The translations under genes were made by a program, and so were the position numbers. DNA of 64,000 nt, from positions 62,001-126,000 of the forward strand of contig CALMIO010000009.1 in the NCBI GenBank assembly GCA_937864035.1. Direction: 5' to 3'. The notes under the pieces were generated by a model. It had not been told where the DNA came from. It did no database searches and was given only the letters and a program-made list of their open reading frames with translations. Source of the stretch: an uncultured Pseudomonadota bacterium. GTDB taxonomy: Bacteria; Bdellovibrionota_C; UBA2361; CALMIO01. Positions 25,792 to 34,535 of this stretch are shown here, one piece after another (within the stretch, counting starts at the first letter, position 1; the number at the start of each line of letters is the position of its first letter).

Positions 25792-26259
25792 TCAATAACC
25801 AGCTTCTCTTTTGTACTTCGTGATCATGGTATAGTCTTTTTTAGGACCGGAAACTTTATAGGTAATTTTAAAATTATCATAGGTTAAAAAATTAAACTCC
25901 GCGTCGTATCTATCTGACCCGCAGTGATGAACGCCGCTTCCTTTGGTTCCATTAATCCCGTTATTTGTGCTTAATTTTAAGGAGAGAAAGAGCCCTCCTC
26001 TGACTCCCATAGAGGAGAAATATATTGCAAGCTGATCATTATTAAAGTAATACTGATATTCTCTTGTCCCATTAAGAATCTCACCTATTGGAGTAGGGAC
26101 TTTAAACTCCTCGCGGTAAAATAAATAGTCGCCACAATTTTTAAATGAAGCTCTCCCTAATAGCTCCATAGGATAGATATTCCCCGAAATGTTTCTACTT
26201 AGTTGCCATTCGCCAATAAGTATTGATCTGATCTTCTCGGATTTTTTTATATTAGACAT
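25792..26259 (-). CDS. DUF6314-like protein
   Basis: This 155-aa soluble beta-rich protein has an N-terminal ILIGEWQLSRNISGNIYP, a YREE segment, TREYQYYFNNDQLAIYF and a HHCGSDRYDAEF motif. These features match my memory of the DUF6314 family, whose members often stand next to flavin-dependent NAD(P)-binding monooxygenases. Exactly such a gene lies 25 bp upstream here. The function is unknown; a lipocalin-like ligand-binding role is speculative. Confidence 0.6.
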   Translation of the reverse strand: MSNIKKSEKIRSILIGEWQLSRNISGNIYPMELLGRASFKNCGDYLFYREEFKVPTPIGEILNGTREYQYYFNNDQLAIYFSSMGVRGGLFLSLKLSTNNGINGTKGSGVHHCGSDRYDAEFNFLTYDNFKITYKVSGPKKDYTMITKYKREAGY

Positions 26260-26284
26260 TGATTAGACATTGACAGGAGTTCCA

Positions 26285-27334
26285 TTATCGCTTAGTTGTC
26301 ACAACTTTATTGATCTCCTTAATAATCGCCTCAGCTTTTTCTCTCTCTGAGCCAGTACCAGAAACTCTGTAGTGAGCTGGTATAACCGGACCGTTGAATA
26401 TAGCGTGCCTAAGGGGATCTTCGAAAGATAGTTCCGGAAAACATCCCGCGTCCTTTGCTAAACCGTCACTAAATTTGACATAATCGGCATGTGGAAATTG
26501 AGGTCTTGGAAGAGCATTGCGTATTGCTAACTCTTCTTTAATTCCCTGACTGTATGAATCATCGTTAATTGTGGTTCGTCCCGAAGCCAATCCAGCTACA
26601 AGTCTTGCTTGAAGCTCCATAGTTCCAAAAAATGGCCCTTTATAAGTCCCGACAAAATATAACCCCGGAAGATCGCGATTAAAAGTCTCTTTGTATAATA
26701 TTGCCGGTTGCAATTGATCTTCCGGCGAGAATTGAAGCTTTGATTTTAGCTCGTCTGCAAGAAATGGTAATTCAAATTTGTAACCAGTAGCAAAAATGAC
26801 TGCGTCCGCTTTGATTTTTGCGCCATCAGGTAGAAAAACAGAATTGATGTTAAATTTCTTTATTCCACTGGCGCGTATTACTTTAATCAGTCCCAACTCT
26901 ACCAATCTTAGATAACTGTCTGAGATTGCAATTGGGATAAAGTCTTGGCTATTAGGATCGATCCTTAGTTCTTCAAGTTCCAGATTATTTTGTTTGGAAA
27001 GAGTAGAAAACCACCGATTTCGTTGGTTATTTCGCTCCTCCGCTGAAAGAGGAGTCACTGCATCTAGATCAGAACGTCGATAAAAAAGCAGATCTAGAGG
27101 AATTTTGTCAAGTCCCTCTGGATTTGGCAAATACCGTGGAATAATCCAAGCAGGTCTTCTGATAATATGAGTAACCCTTCTCGCGGCGCGGCAAAGATCG
27201 GCGCAGATTTCAACGCCGCTTAGCCCATTGCCAACAACAATTACGTCTTTGTCCTGAAATTTTTCGGCGCATCCGTATCTTGAAGCTGGTAATTTTAGTC
27301 CGGAAAAATTTTCTTGCCCTTGAATTTCTGGCAA
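26285..27334 (-). CDS. Flavin-containing monooxygenase, C-terminal part (frameshifted)
   Basis: This frame holds the NADPH-binding and C-terminal parts of a class B flavin monooxygenase. VIVVGNGLSGVEICADL is the second Rossmann motif and AVIFATGYKFELPFL is the family's ATG motif. It is out of frame with its N-terminal half at 27295-27771. The apparent TTG start at 27334 is an artefact, because the sequence continues the upstream frame after a one-base loss at the T7 run 27346-27352. The FMO signature FxGxxxHxxxY reads FSGLKLPASRY, so the usual His is a Pro. If the frameshift is real, the enzyme is dead unless slippage restores the frame. Confidence 0.8.
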   Translation of the reverse strand: MPEIQGQENFSGLKLPASRYGCAEKFQDKDVIVVGNGLSGVEICADLCRAARRVTHIIRRPAWIIPRYLPNPEGLDKIPLDLLFYRRSDLDAVTPLSAEERNNQRNRWFSTLSKQNNLELEELRIDPNSQDFIPIAISDSYLRLVELGLIKVIRASGIKKFNINSVFLPDGAKIKADAVIFATGYKFELPFLADELKSKLQFSPEDQLQPAILYKETFNRDLPGLYFVGTYKGPFFGTMELQARLVAGLASGRTTINDDSYSQGIKEELAIRNALPRPQFPHADYVKFSDGLAKDAGCFPELSFEDPLRHAIFNGPVIPAHYRVSGTGSEREKAEAIIKEINKVVTTKR

Positions 27335-27771
27335 TACTGCTTTAGAAAAAAACCGGTTGCAATAACGACTTTGCTAAAGAACTCTACTTTTTCTTGCCCC
27401 GATTTATTCTGATAAATAACCTGCCAGCCGTTAGGTGTGGGGATAATTTCTCTAACTTTATGCTCTAACCTGATATAATCCTCTAGTCGTGAGGATTTAG
27501 CGAATAATTGTAAGTAGTCCCCCATCTGGTGCGAGAGCGGAAAATCAGGCGTTTGTTTGGCGTGTGGATAGGTTGAATAGCAACATGTATATTTAGAGAG
27601 ATTCGTTTGCATTCCTTGCCAACTATAGCCATTTACGTCGCTCCACATTCCTCCCAAATTTGCTCGCTGTTCAAAGGCGACAACCTTCAGATCTTCTTTA
27701 GCTAACTCTTTAATAGTTGGCAATCCAGCCGGACCAGCGCCAATAACAGCAATTGTATTTGTATAACTCAT
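27295..27771 (-). CDS. Flavin-containing monooxygenase, N-terminal part (frameshifted)
   Basis: This 158-aa frame carries the FAD-binding start of a flavin monooxygenase: IAVIGAGPAGLPTIKEL with GxGxxG at residues 11-16, GGMWSDVNGYSWQGMQTNLSK, then KVVIATGFF. After GFF the frame turns to nonsense and stops. Adding one T to the run of seven T (minus strand, 27352-27346) would continue into GFFSKAVLPEIQGQENFSG, the expected family sequence. The joined protein would be about 495 aa, the normal length. It is followed by the C-terminal part and the DUF6314-like gene. Confidence 0.8.
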   Translation of the reverse strand: MSYTNTIAVIGAGPAGLPTIKELAKEDLKVVAFEQRANLGGMWSDVNGYSWQGMQTNLSKYTCCYSTYPHAKQTPDFPLSHQMGDYLQLFAKSSRLEDYIRLEHKVREIIPTPNGWQVIYQNKSGQEKVEFFSKVVIATGFFLKQYCQKFKGKKIFPD

Positions 27772-27806
27772 AGAGTTGTAGTTTTAGGAGTTCTTAACGA
27801 TCTTTT

Positions 27807-28769
27807 TTAAATAACACTTTTCAGTGAACAAATTGTAATTTCTCCTAGGGCTGACTCAAAATCAGCCAACTCGGGCACTCTTGTTAGTAGGGTAATCTTA
27901 ATTCCACTGCTAAGGTCAAGGCTAACAACTCTATTGTTGTTGATTAATATATGAATTAGGTTACTAAGAGGCGAGCGTTTTTCGCGCTTTTGTTTGGCGG
28001 CGATATCTTTTAATATTTTTATCTGCTTTTCAGTTGAGGGAGCACTTGTGACTGCTTTTGTGTTGGCTTGGGTTAAAATCAAGGCGCCGCTAGCAAGACA
28101 GGGATTTGGTTCTGGAGAGATCGGCGCCCCAATACCATCAACAGTTAAGTTGCCGAGCTTCAGATCTCCTTTAGAATTGATAAGTTGATAGGTTAATCCG
28201 ATATCTCCTTTAAATTGATTAGCTTGCAGAAGGGAGACTAATTCCCGTCCGGAAAAATTAAATAAATTCGACACTCCCGAAAACCCGAGAATTGACACGG
28301 ATTCGCCGTTGGTCGCATCTCCTTCGCTGACAACAGTTAGATAGTTGTTTAGGTAATCAAGAGAAAGAGTTAGTTTTTTGGCGCCGCCAATTTTTAAATC
28401 GAAACTGCCATTGATGGCAAAGCGTTTATCTTGTCCAATTCTGATTGTGTCGAATCGTCCGTTATTAAAGGTTAGAGCGAGATGAATTAGGCTTTCTTTC
28501 TCTATTACTTGAGCCGGATCAAAAGCGCCGATTGGCAGAGGATCTTTTTCTGAATGAAATATAAAAACACCACTGCCATCTCGATCGTTGCCGCTAAAAG
28601 AGATAACTTTATTGTAAGGATCTTGCCAGACGCCAATGCCAGTAGAGATAAATTGAGCAAAAAGGTCGGTTGTTAATACCAGAGAGAGCAAGCATCCAAG
28701 CAGGATGTTGCAGAATTGGTGGCAATAACCCTCAAAACGGTTGATAACAAGATTATTTAAATGAGGCAT
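27807..28769 (-). CDS. Secreted protein of unknown function
   Basis: No family is recognised. The 320-aa product has an unusually long N-region of about 20 residues before a hydrophobic signal (ILLGCLLSLVLTTDLFAQ, residues about 22-39). About 190 residues of beta-rich sequence follow (repeated Leu/Ile-Gly strands with Asn and Asp turns). After a PEPNPC segment comes a helical, Lys-rich C-terminal part. Two cysteines flank the C-terminal domain (PNPCLAS and ITICSLK). It is probably periplasmic or secreted. It lies upstream of the monooxygenase on the same strand. Confidence 0.6.
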   Translation of the reverse strand: MPHLNNLVINRFEGYCHQFCNILLGCLLSLVLTTDLFAQFISTGIGVWQDPYNKVISFSGNDRDGSGVFIFHSEKDPLPIGAFDPAQVIEKESLIHLALTFNNGRFDTIRIGQDKRFAINGSFDLKIGGAKKLTLSLDYLNNYLTVVSEGDATNGESVSILGFSGVSNLFNFSGRELVSLLQANQFKGDIGLTYQLINSKGDLKLGNLTVDGIGAPISPEPNPCLASGALILTQANTKAVTSAPSTEKQIKILKDIAAKQKREKRSPLSNLIHILINNNRVVSLDLSSGIKITLLTRVPELADFESALGEITICSLKSVI

Positions 28770-28835
28770 AATTTACTCGCTTTTAGGGATTGTAACCTAA
28801 ATCTTAGCGGTTATCAAAGATGTGAAATTTTTTTA

Positions 28836-30191
28836 TTATGATTTTAAACGTCGGAAATACAACGGGCAAATTTTTTTTATCTCATCTTCATAGGCAGGAT
28901 TTGCGCCCGAGCCGCCGGTGTGTATGTAGAGAATTTGATCCCCGTCTTTTAGCTTGCTCAAGGGACTCTCTGGTTGCTCGGCCATAGTAATCATGGCGGC
29001 TAAAGCTTTGCCTGTGTAAACCGGATCTGCTTCAATAATGCCTTCTTTATAAATAGCATCCATAGCAAAGACTATCAGATGAGCTCTTGGATCAAGGGGA
29101 TCTAAAACACCGTAAGGAATGTCGGCTTGAGAATAATCTATGTTAATCTTATTTTGGGAAAGTCCGTAACGCTCGGGATTTGTTGGATCTATATCGCCCT
29201 TTTGTAGATAGATGTAATCTAAACATTCGGTTGCTAATTCGGCGATCTTTTTCTCAAAATTTGAATCTTTGGGGTTATCAATACTGACTCCTAATATGTT
29301 TTCAAGGGGGTAGCCTGTTAGGCTTGCTCCGGCAATTATTCCTGCTAATGTTCCTCCGGAGCTTGTGGCAAGAATAATTTTATCTATTTTTGAGTTTGGT
29401 ATCGATTGCTTGCTTCCCATCAGGTGCGATAGTGATAGTGCTGTTGGGCTTGCTGGAATTGAGTTTGTTATAGCTTCTCCGTTTTCTAGTTGCTGTTGTA
29501 GTTTAATAAAGCCATAGGCATAACCTAATGCTCCAACACCGTTTGAGCCTCCAACTGGAATAATATAAGGAGTCTTTCCTTGGGTAGTAAGCTCTTTGGC
29601 TAGAGCTAGCATTTGCTTGTCGCGATCTGCGCGCTCGACCCAATGAATTTTTTTGGTTAGTTTTTGGACTTGTGCATAGTTACCAACATTTGCCGCGCCT
29701 TCTCCGCTTGGGCCCCCACTTTTTGGATTTGACAAGTTATATCCATAAACAATTTCGCATTTAATGCCCAGCTTGTCGCAAGCGATAGCTGTTTGCAGGA
29801 CATGATTAGATTGAACACCGCCAGCGGTTATAATTACTAATTTCTCTTTATTTGTTGGCTCTAAACTAAGCGCGTCTCCCAATAAAAACTCTAATTTTCT
29901 ATTTTTGTTTCCTCCATAAGAAGTTTGATTATTTTGACTTCTAACAATTGCCAGATGATCGCATTTTACAAAAATATTTATTTCTTTTCCTAGTTTACTG
30001 GAGATTAGTTGTGAAAGATAATCAGCTCGCCAAATAGGAGTTTCAGTTGTAAATAGTTCTTTTCGCGGCATATTGGAAAATAAGTCGAGCGCTTTAGCAA
30101 GCTCTATAGCTTTAGGCGAAGGTGGCGCGAGACTTAGAAATTGTTGTTGGTGTGGATTAGGATCTGGCATATCCGTTTTAAATAAGCTCAT
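28836..30191 (-). CDS. D-cysteine desulfhydrase / ACC deaminase-like PLP enzyme
   Basis: This 451-aa protein belongs to the fold-type II PLP enzymes (tryptophan synthase beta family). It shows SYGGNKNRKLEFLLGDAL with the PLP lysine, TAGGVQSNHVLQTA, a VGGSNGVGALGYA loop and a C-terminal HTGGSGA phosphate/Ser-Gly loop. The GGNK/QSNH combination is typical of D-cysteine desulfhydrases and 1-aminocyclopropane-1-carboxylate deaminases; the sequence alone does not decide between them. At 451 aa it is longer than the usual 320-340, with an N-terminal extension and an insertion near residue 240. I prefer the ATG at 30191 to the TTG at 30233. Confidence 0.8.
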   Translation of the reverse strand: MSLFKTDMPDPNPHQQQFLSLAPPSPKAIELAKALDLFSNMPRKELFTTETPIWRADYLSQLISSKLGKEINIFVKCDHLAIVRSQNNQTSYGGNKNRKLEFLLGDALSLEPTNKEKLVIITAGGVQSNHVLQTAIACDKLGIKCEIVYGYNLSNPKSGGPSGEGAANVGNYAQVQKLTKKIHWVERADRDKQMLALAKELTTQGKTPYIIPVGGSNGVGALGYAYGFIKLQQQLENGEAITNSIPASPTALSLSHLMGSKQSIPNSKIDKIILATSSGGTLAGIIAGASLTGYPLENILGVSIDNPKDSNFEKKIAELATECLDYIYLQKGDIDPTNPERYGLSQNKINIDYSQADIPYGVLDPLDPRAHLIVFAMDAIYKEGIIEADPVYTGKALAAMITMAEQPESPLSKLKDGDQILYIHTGGSGANPAYEDEIKKICPLYFRRLKS

Positions 30192-30240
30192 TTTCCAGGG
30201 CTGGAATTTATCTTTTATCTTAACTTTAGTCAAACGTCAG

Positions 30241-30261
30241 TAATGCAAACTTATTGCATTA
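30241..30261. promoter_or_regulatory. 8-bp inverted repeat between divergent genes (operator candidate)
   Basis: TAATGCAA and TTGCATTA are separated by 5 bp, about 50 bp upstream of the PLP-enzyme start and within the divergent intergenic region shared with the histidine kinase. The symmetry suits a dimeric regulator. Confidence 0.4.
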
Positions 30262-30420
30262 TTAGTTTGGTTTTATTTTTGAATAAATAACCCCTCCGTA
30301 AAACCGTCATTTTGTTACCTTGTTTTTTAAATTAAAGAACTTTTTATCTTTAGCCGATACAAGAATCGCTTAGGTGAATTTATTGTAAGCTGACACTGCT
30401 CTTATCTGACATTGATAGCC

Positions 30421-30446
30421 AAGGAGGTAATAGGGTGGTTCGCTAA
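30421..30446 (+). promoter_or_regulatory. Perfect SD followed by a three-codon ORF overlapping the kinase start
   Basis: AAGGAGGT (30421-30428) is placed 6 nt before a GTG at 30435. That GTG reads GTG-GTT-CGC-TAA, and the TAA shares its last A with the ATG of the kinase at 30446. The SD is 17 nt from the kinase ATG, too far for normal use. Termination-reinitiation is therefore a possible way to translate the kinase. Confidence 0.45.
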
Positions 30447-32086
30447 TGTGTAAATCTATGAAGGATTCAGGGAATCATCAGCAAATCGGAAAGATCGAGG
30501 GCGGCGATAGCGTTACGGATTTTTTTAGAAAACAACTTCTTTCGACTCAACCACTAACAGAGATTTTAACGGTAATGACATCTAGGGCGATGCAACTTGT
30601 TGGAGCCGAGTCGGCTGAATTAGCCCTTTTTGATCAAGAAATTGGCCAATATAAAAGCGCCCTAGTTATTGGTAAGCCTATTAAGTTGGCATCGCAAGCG
30701 ATGCTTTCAAATGCCGCCGCCGACAACCAAAACAACGAGCGTTGTTCGCCGATGATTATTAACGAAGTTTTGATTGAAAAATTGTATTTTTCGGGACAGC
30801 TGTTGGGAACATTACGAGTTGCTCTTAAAGAGGGGCAAGTTTGGAAGGAGAAACAAATTCAGGTTGTTTCTGAATTGGCGATTAAGGCTACTTTATCTTT
30901 GTTGACGGCGCGTTATGCCGAAGAGATGGTGCGTATTCGCCAACGAGGAGAAGAATCAGCTAAAAATCGAACTGGATTTTTGGCAAACCTAAGCCATGAG
31001 ATTCGCGCTCCGCTAGGAGTTATTTTAAACGCGGTTGATCTGGTGCTTGATGGACTTTGCGGAAATATAACACAAGATCAACGAGAAACTTTGGGAATGG
31101 TCAAAAACAATGGGCAACATCTGCTTGATCTGATCAATGATGTTCTTGATTTCGCCAAACTCGAAGCGGGCGCGGCTAAGCCGGAGGTTATCTCTATTAA
31201 TCTTAAAGATAGTCTGGTTGATTTAGCTAATGTTATATCTAAGATGGCGGAGAAAAAAGGGCATAGAATTGAGCTTGATCTTGAGATTGATGGAGCCCTC
31301 AATATTTTTTATGACAAGAAACACTTTAGGCAAATTGTAATCAATTTGCTTTCTAACGCTATTAAATACACCCCTGATCGGGGGGTTATAATTTTGGGCG
31401 CTAGGAACTTAGGAGGCGGAATCGCTCAGATCTTTGTGCGCGATAACGGGGTTGGCATTGCCGCTAGCGATCGCGGCAAGGTGTTTGCGCCTTTTGAAAG
31501 AGTTGATGATCCATACTCAAAAAATCAAAGTGGCGCTGGATTGGGGCTTTCATTGACAAAAAAACTTGTTGAGCTAAATGGCGGCATTATTGATTTTGAA
31601 TCTCAGCTTGGAATTGGCACAGAATTTTATTTTAGTGCCAAAATAAGCAACCTTCAAGCTGTGGCTAGCGTTGTCAAATCGGACGAACACTTGCCTATGG
31701 GAAATAATGAGCGAGTTCTCTTGATCGAGAGTTCCGACGAACAGCGTCTTACCTTGGAGCGTTTTTTGAAATCACGTGGTTTTGATGTTTTTGCGGCGAA
31801 AGATAATGGTGCCGCGTTGACTGCGCTTAATTCAGATCAAATTGATTTAGTTATAGTTGATAATTTAAGTTTAGAGCAGGGAGGCAGAGAGTTGATAAAG
31901 CGTCTTTCTAATAGCCCAAAAACGGATCATATACCAGTTTTGTTGCTTTCGGCTCGCGCTTTTGATTTTGACATAGAGGGGTATATTCGAGCTGGTATTG
32001 ATCAATGTGTTGCTAAGCCTATAGATCTGAAAGATTTGGCACAGCGAGCAAAGAATCTTTTGCAAACTACCCTTTCTAAAAGTTAG
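30446..32086 (+). CDS. Hybrid sensor histidine kinase (GAF-HisKA-HATPase-REC)
   Basis: This 546-aa protein has no transmembrane segment, so it is probably a cytoplasmic sensor. A GAF-like domain spans about residues 30-155. The HisKA dimerisation helix carries ANLSHEIRAPLGVI with the phospho-accepting H184. The HATPase domain has the N box (IVINLLSNAIKYT), G1 (DNGVGI) and G2 (GAGLGLSL). A C-terminal receiver domain carries D472 in VIVDNLS and a Lys in VAKPI. The acidic pair expected after strand 1 of the receiver reads ES (LLIESSDE), so Mg binding may be altered. No partner regulator is adjacent. The start region carries an unusual SD and minimal ORF. Confidence 0.9.
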   Translation: MCKSMKDSGNHQQIGKIEGGDSVTDFFRKQLLSTQPLTEILTVMTSRAMQLVGAESAELALFDQEIGQYKSALVIGKPIKLASQAMLSNAAADNQNNERCSPMIINEVLIEKLYFSGQLLGTLRVALKEGQVWKEKQIQVVSELAIKATLSLLTARYAEEMVRIRQRGEESAKNRTGFLANLSHEIRAPLGVILNAVDLVLDGLCGNITQDQRETLGMVKNNGQHLLDLINDVLDFAKLEAGAAKPEVISINLKDSLVDLANVISKMAEKKGHRIELDLEIDGALNIFYDKKHFRQIVINLLSNAIKYTPDRGVIILGARNLGGGIAQIFVRDNGVGIAASDRGKVFAPFERVDDPYSKNQSGAGLGLSLTKKLVELNGGIIDFESQLGIGTEFYFSAKISNLQAVASVVKSDEHLPMGNNERVLLIESSDEQRLTLERFLKSRGFDVFAAKDNGAALTALNSDQIDLVIVDNLSLEQGGRELIKRLSNSPKTDHIPVLLLSARAFDFDIEGYIRAGIDQCVAKPIDLKDLAQRAKNLLQTTLSKS

Positions 32087-32207
32087 AATTGCTTCTTTTA
32101 ACCCTTAAAGTCTTCTCTGATAGCTGACGATTGAAATAAATATAGATACATAATTTACAGGCGCTTGTTTGGAAGCAGCTGTTTTGCTTATCACCTGTTG
32201 TTTTTAT

Positions 32208-32507
32208 ATGAAGTTAGAGGAGAAAAACACCGCTATCTTTTCTGTTTTTGAAGACTTTGTTCCGCATGATCCGGCAGCTCCCGAACGCGAGTTGCTGAGA
32301 GCGTTATTAATGTCGGCAATTTATGATCTTAAAAAGAAGGGGCGTATTTCGAAGATGGCAACTCAGTTTTTTTTAAATCCCGAAGAGGATCATATCTTTT
32401 CGTTTCAATCGATTTGCAATATGTTGGAGATTGACCCTAAACGAATTTTAATCGTTGTTGGTTTGCAAGATGCTGATAACTTGCTAAAAGCAAAAAAAAG
32501 AGGGTAA
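32208..32507 (+). CDS. Small conserved protein of unknown function
   Basis: This 99-aa, mostly helical soluble protein starts at the ATG at 32208 (MKLEEKNTAIF). The frame is open to 32169 but the extra residues look unnatural. The segment FSVFEDFV, a basic middle part and then IFSFQSICNMLEIDPKRI recall a family of short hypothetical proteins, common in deltaproteobacteria-like genomes, in which FSFENVCE.LGLDP is the most conserved stretch. That likeness is from memory. A DNA- or sigma-factor-binding helix-turn-helix is conceivable. Confidence 0.5.
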   Translation: MKLEEKNTAIFSVFEDFVPHDPAAPERELLRALLMSAIYDLKKKGRISKMATQFFLNPEEDHIFSFQSICNMLEIDPKRILIVVGLQDADNLLKAKKRG

Positions 32508-32572
32508 CTTCTCTCTTTGTTTCCGATAAATTAAAACTGATTTCATAGAAACTTTAAATTTTTTAAATCCCC

Positions 32573-33268
32573 GTGGAAGGATACCAAAAGTTTGGCGCTC
32601 TTAGTGCCCGTTATGATCTTCCAAACTTAACAGAAGCTTCTCAAAATTTAAGGGCGCTTTATCTTATTCATGGGCGAGCTGGTAACGCCAATGTGATCTG
32701 GTTTTTTAGATCGCTATTTGGGAAAGAAATGCCAGTTGTTGCTTTTGAGGCGCCCAAAGATGAGCCGATTTTGCCTGCCTCTCCCAGTGGTAAAAGCTGG
32801 TGGACTGCTTCTGAAGTAAATGAGTTAGGTATTAGGGAACTTAAAGATCCCAAATTAGCTGAACTAGCACAATCGTCCGCCAGTGTTTTGCGCGGAGCGA
32901 TTGATAAATTTGAAAATAGTTTTAATTTGTCTATCACTTTAAGAATTGGTCTTGGTTTTTCTCAAGGAGCGGCTTTGCTGGCACGGTTTGCCCTTGATGA
33001 ACCGACTTTTTTTGATAAATTAATTTTAATCTGTGGTTTTGTTCCTTTATTTGAAGGGGAGAAAAGTGATCTTATTAAATCAGAGAAGTTTAACCAGAAA
33101 GTATTTATTTATAACGGCAAGAGAGATCAAATTATCCCTTTTGCCGATGCAATGGATGGTTTTGAGGTGCTACGAGCTAAGTTTCCGAATGCTTATTTGA
33201 TTGTGGACGAAGGCGCTCATAAGATTACTTCGAATGGTTTAGCAGAGCTTAAAAAATGGTTATCTTAG
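32573..33268 (+). CDS. Alpha/beta hydrolase, phospholipase/carboxylesterase-like
   Basis: This 231-aa protein has the fold pattern of the carboxylesterase/phospholipase (Abhydrolase_2) family. The oxyanion region is YLIHGRAGNA. The nucleophile elbow GLGFSQGA has Ser near residue 129. The catalytic Asp is in NGKRDQIIPF and the catalytic His in DEGAHKI. It has no signal peptide, so it is cytoplasmic. The GTG at 32573 is the only reasonable start seen. The substrate is unknown. A second hydrolase (a lipoprotein) follows. Confidence 0.75.
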   Translation: MEGYQKFGALSARYDLPNLTEASQNLRALYLIHGRAGNANVIWFFRSLFGKEMPVVAFEAPKDEPILPASPSGKSWWTASEVNELGIRELKDPKLAELAQSSASVLRGAIDKFENSFNLSITLRIGLGFSQGAALLARFALDEPTFFDKLILICGFVPLFEGEKSDLIKSEKFNQKVFIYNGKRDQIIPFADAMDGFEVLRAKFPNAYLIVDEGAHKITSNGLAELKKWLS

Positions 33269-33338
33269 TTGTCTGGAAAATTTATCTCTTTGGCAGACTT
33301 TGACGATATCTATCTAAGTGCCGCGATCTTCTGATTAA

Positions 33339-34421
33339 ATGAATTATTTAAGGAAAATATTTACTTTCTGTTTGCTAGTAGCGTTAAGTGGATGTTACTC
33401 TTTGCCTCAACGATCTGGTTACAAAGGGCCGCTTCCGCTACCTGACGAAGTTTTAATTTACTACACCCCGGTTGAGCTTTATAGCTCATTTGAGAAATTT
33501 CCTGGTCATTCGAAAGATCCTCGTTTTGAAATCTATTTATATAAGCTGAAAACTTATCTTGGAGATGTTTTGATTGATTATTTTAAAAGCAACACTTCGC
33601 CAAGCGATGATCAAGCAATTATTGTTTTTCCAGTATTAGGTGGACGTCCAGTTGTTGAGGGGTATTTTGCCAAATACTTTGCCGCCAAGGGTTTTGATAC
33701 CTTTATCATCAGACGGAATAATGAATTTAAAAAACCAGAATACTTTGATCGTCTAGAGCAACTTTTTAGAGAGAATTTAATTAAAGATAGAATAGCTATT
33801 AGTTTTCTTGAAAAAGAATTAGGGAAAAAACAGTTTGCTTCTTTTGGCATCAGCCGCGGGGCGATTAACGCGGCGGCTTTGGCCGGAATTGATAAGAGGC
33901 TTAAATATAATGTTTTGGTTTTGGGAGGGACAAATATTTCCGAACTTTTTCGCAAATCTGATCAGCGCGGCATTAGACGTTATTTGAAAAACGTGATTAA
34001 GCTTAAGGGATTAGAGAAAAACAAAATTCTTGCCAAGCTAACGGAAAGTATTCAGAGCGATCCGAAAAATCTTGCCAGTTATATTGATTCAAGAAATACT
34101 CTGATGATTCTTGGCGCGTTTGATCAAACTGTTCCGATAAAATTAGGAAGAAAATTGCGCGATCAAATTGGGGGTCCTCGAACAATTTTCCTTTTGGGAA
34201 ACCATTATACCAGCTTGCTTTTTACAAGCATTCAACCACTCTTTCCTCCTCGCTGTATTGCTAATTGTATTTTGCCTTTTGATTATGTCGAAAGTGAGGC
34301 GTTGCTCTTTTACCACCGTGCTTTTAAAACAAGAGGTATAGTTCCGGCTTTAATTCCTTACCGTATTTTATCGATCCCTTTTGAGATTTTGGGGCGTGTA
34401 TATGAAGGGATTTTTTATTAA
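33339..34421 (+). CDS. Lipoprotein with alpha/beta-hydrolase fold
   Basis: This 360-aa lipoprotein has a type II signal (IFTFCLLVALSGC, lipobox LSGC with C19). The mature part has the hydrolase layout: AIIVFPVLGG oxyanion strand, FASFGISRGAINAAA with the GxSxG-type nucleophile (G-I-S-R-G), a late Asp in LGAFDQTVP, and His in LLGNHYTS. It would be anchored in the membrane facing the periplasm and may act on esters or lipids. No close family name is offered. It lies 70 bp after the cytoplasmic hydrolase. Confidence 0.7.
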   Translation: MNYLRKIFTFCLLVALSGCYSLPQRSGYKGPLPLPDEVLIYYTPVELYSSFEKFPGHSKDPRFEIYLYKLKTYLGDVLIDYFKSNTSPSDDQAIIVFPVLGGRPVVEGYFAKYFAAKGFDTFIIRRNNEFKKPEYFDRLEQLFRENLIKDRIAISFLEKELGKKQFASFGISRGAINAAALAGIDKRLKYNVLVLGGTNISELFRKSDQRGIRRYLKNVIKLKGLEKNKILAKLTESIQSDPKNLASYIDSRNTLMILGAFDQTVPIKLGRKLRDQIGGPRTIFLLGNHYTSLLFTSIQPLFPPRCIANCILPFDYVESEALLFYHRAFKTRGIVPALIPYRILSIPFEILGRVYEGIFY

Positions 34422-34535
34422 TAGATAATTTTAATTTTTTTGTGAATAAAAAATGGCGGGGCTTTCCAATATTGCCGGAAATGGTTTGTTTTTTTAAAAA
34501 ACATTCAAAATTGTTATAGCCTGAAGCCTCGTTGG

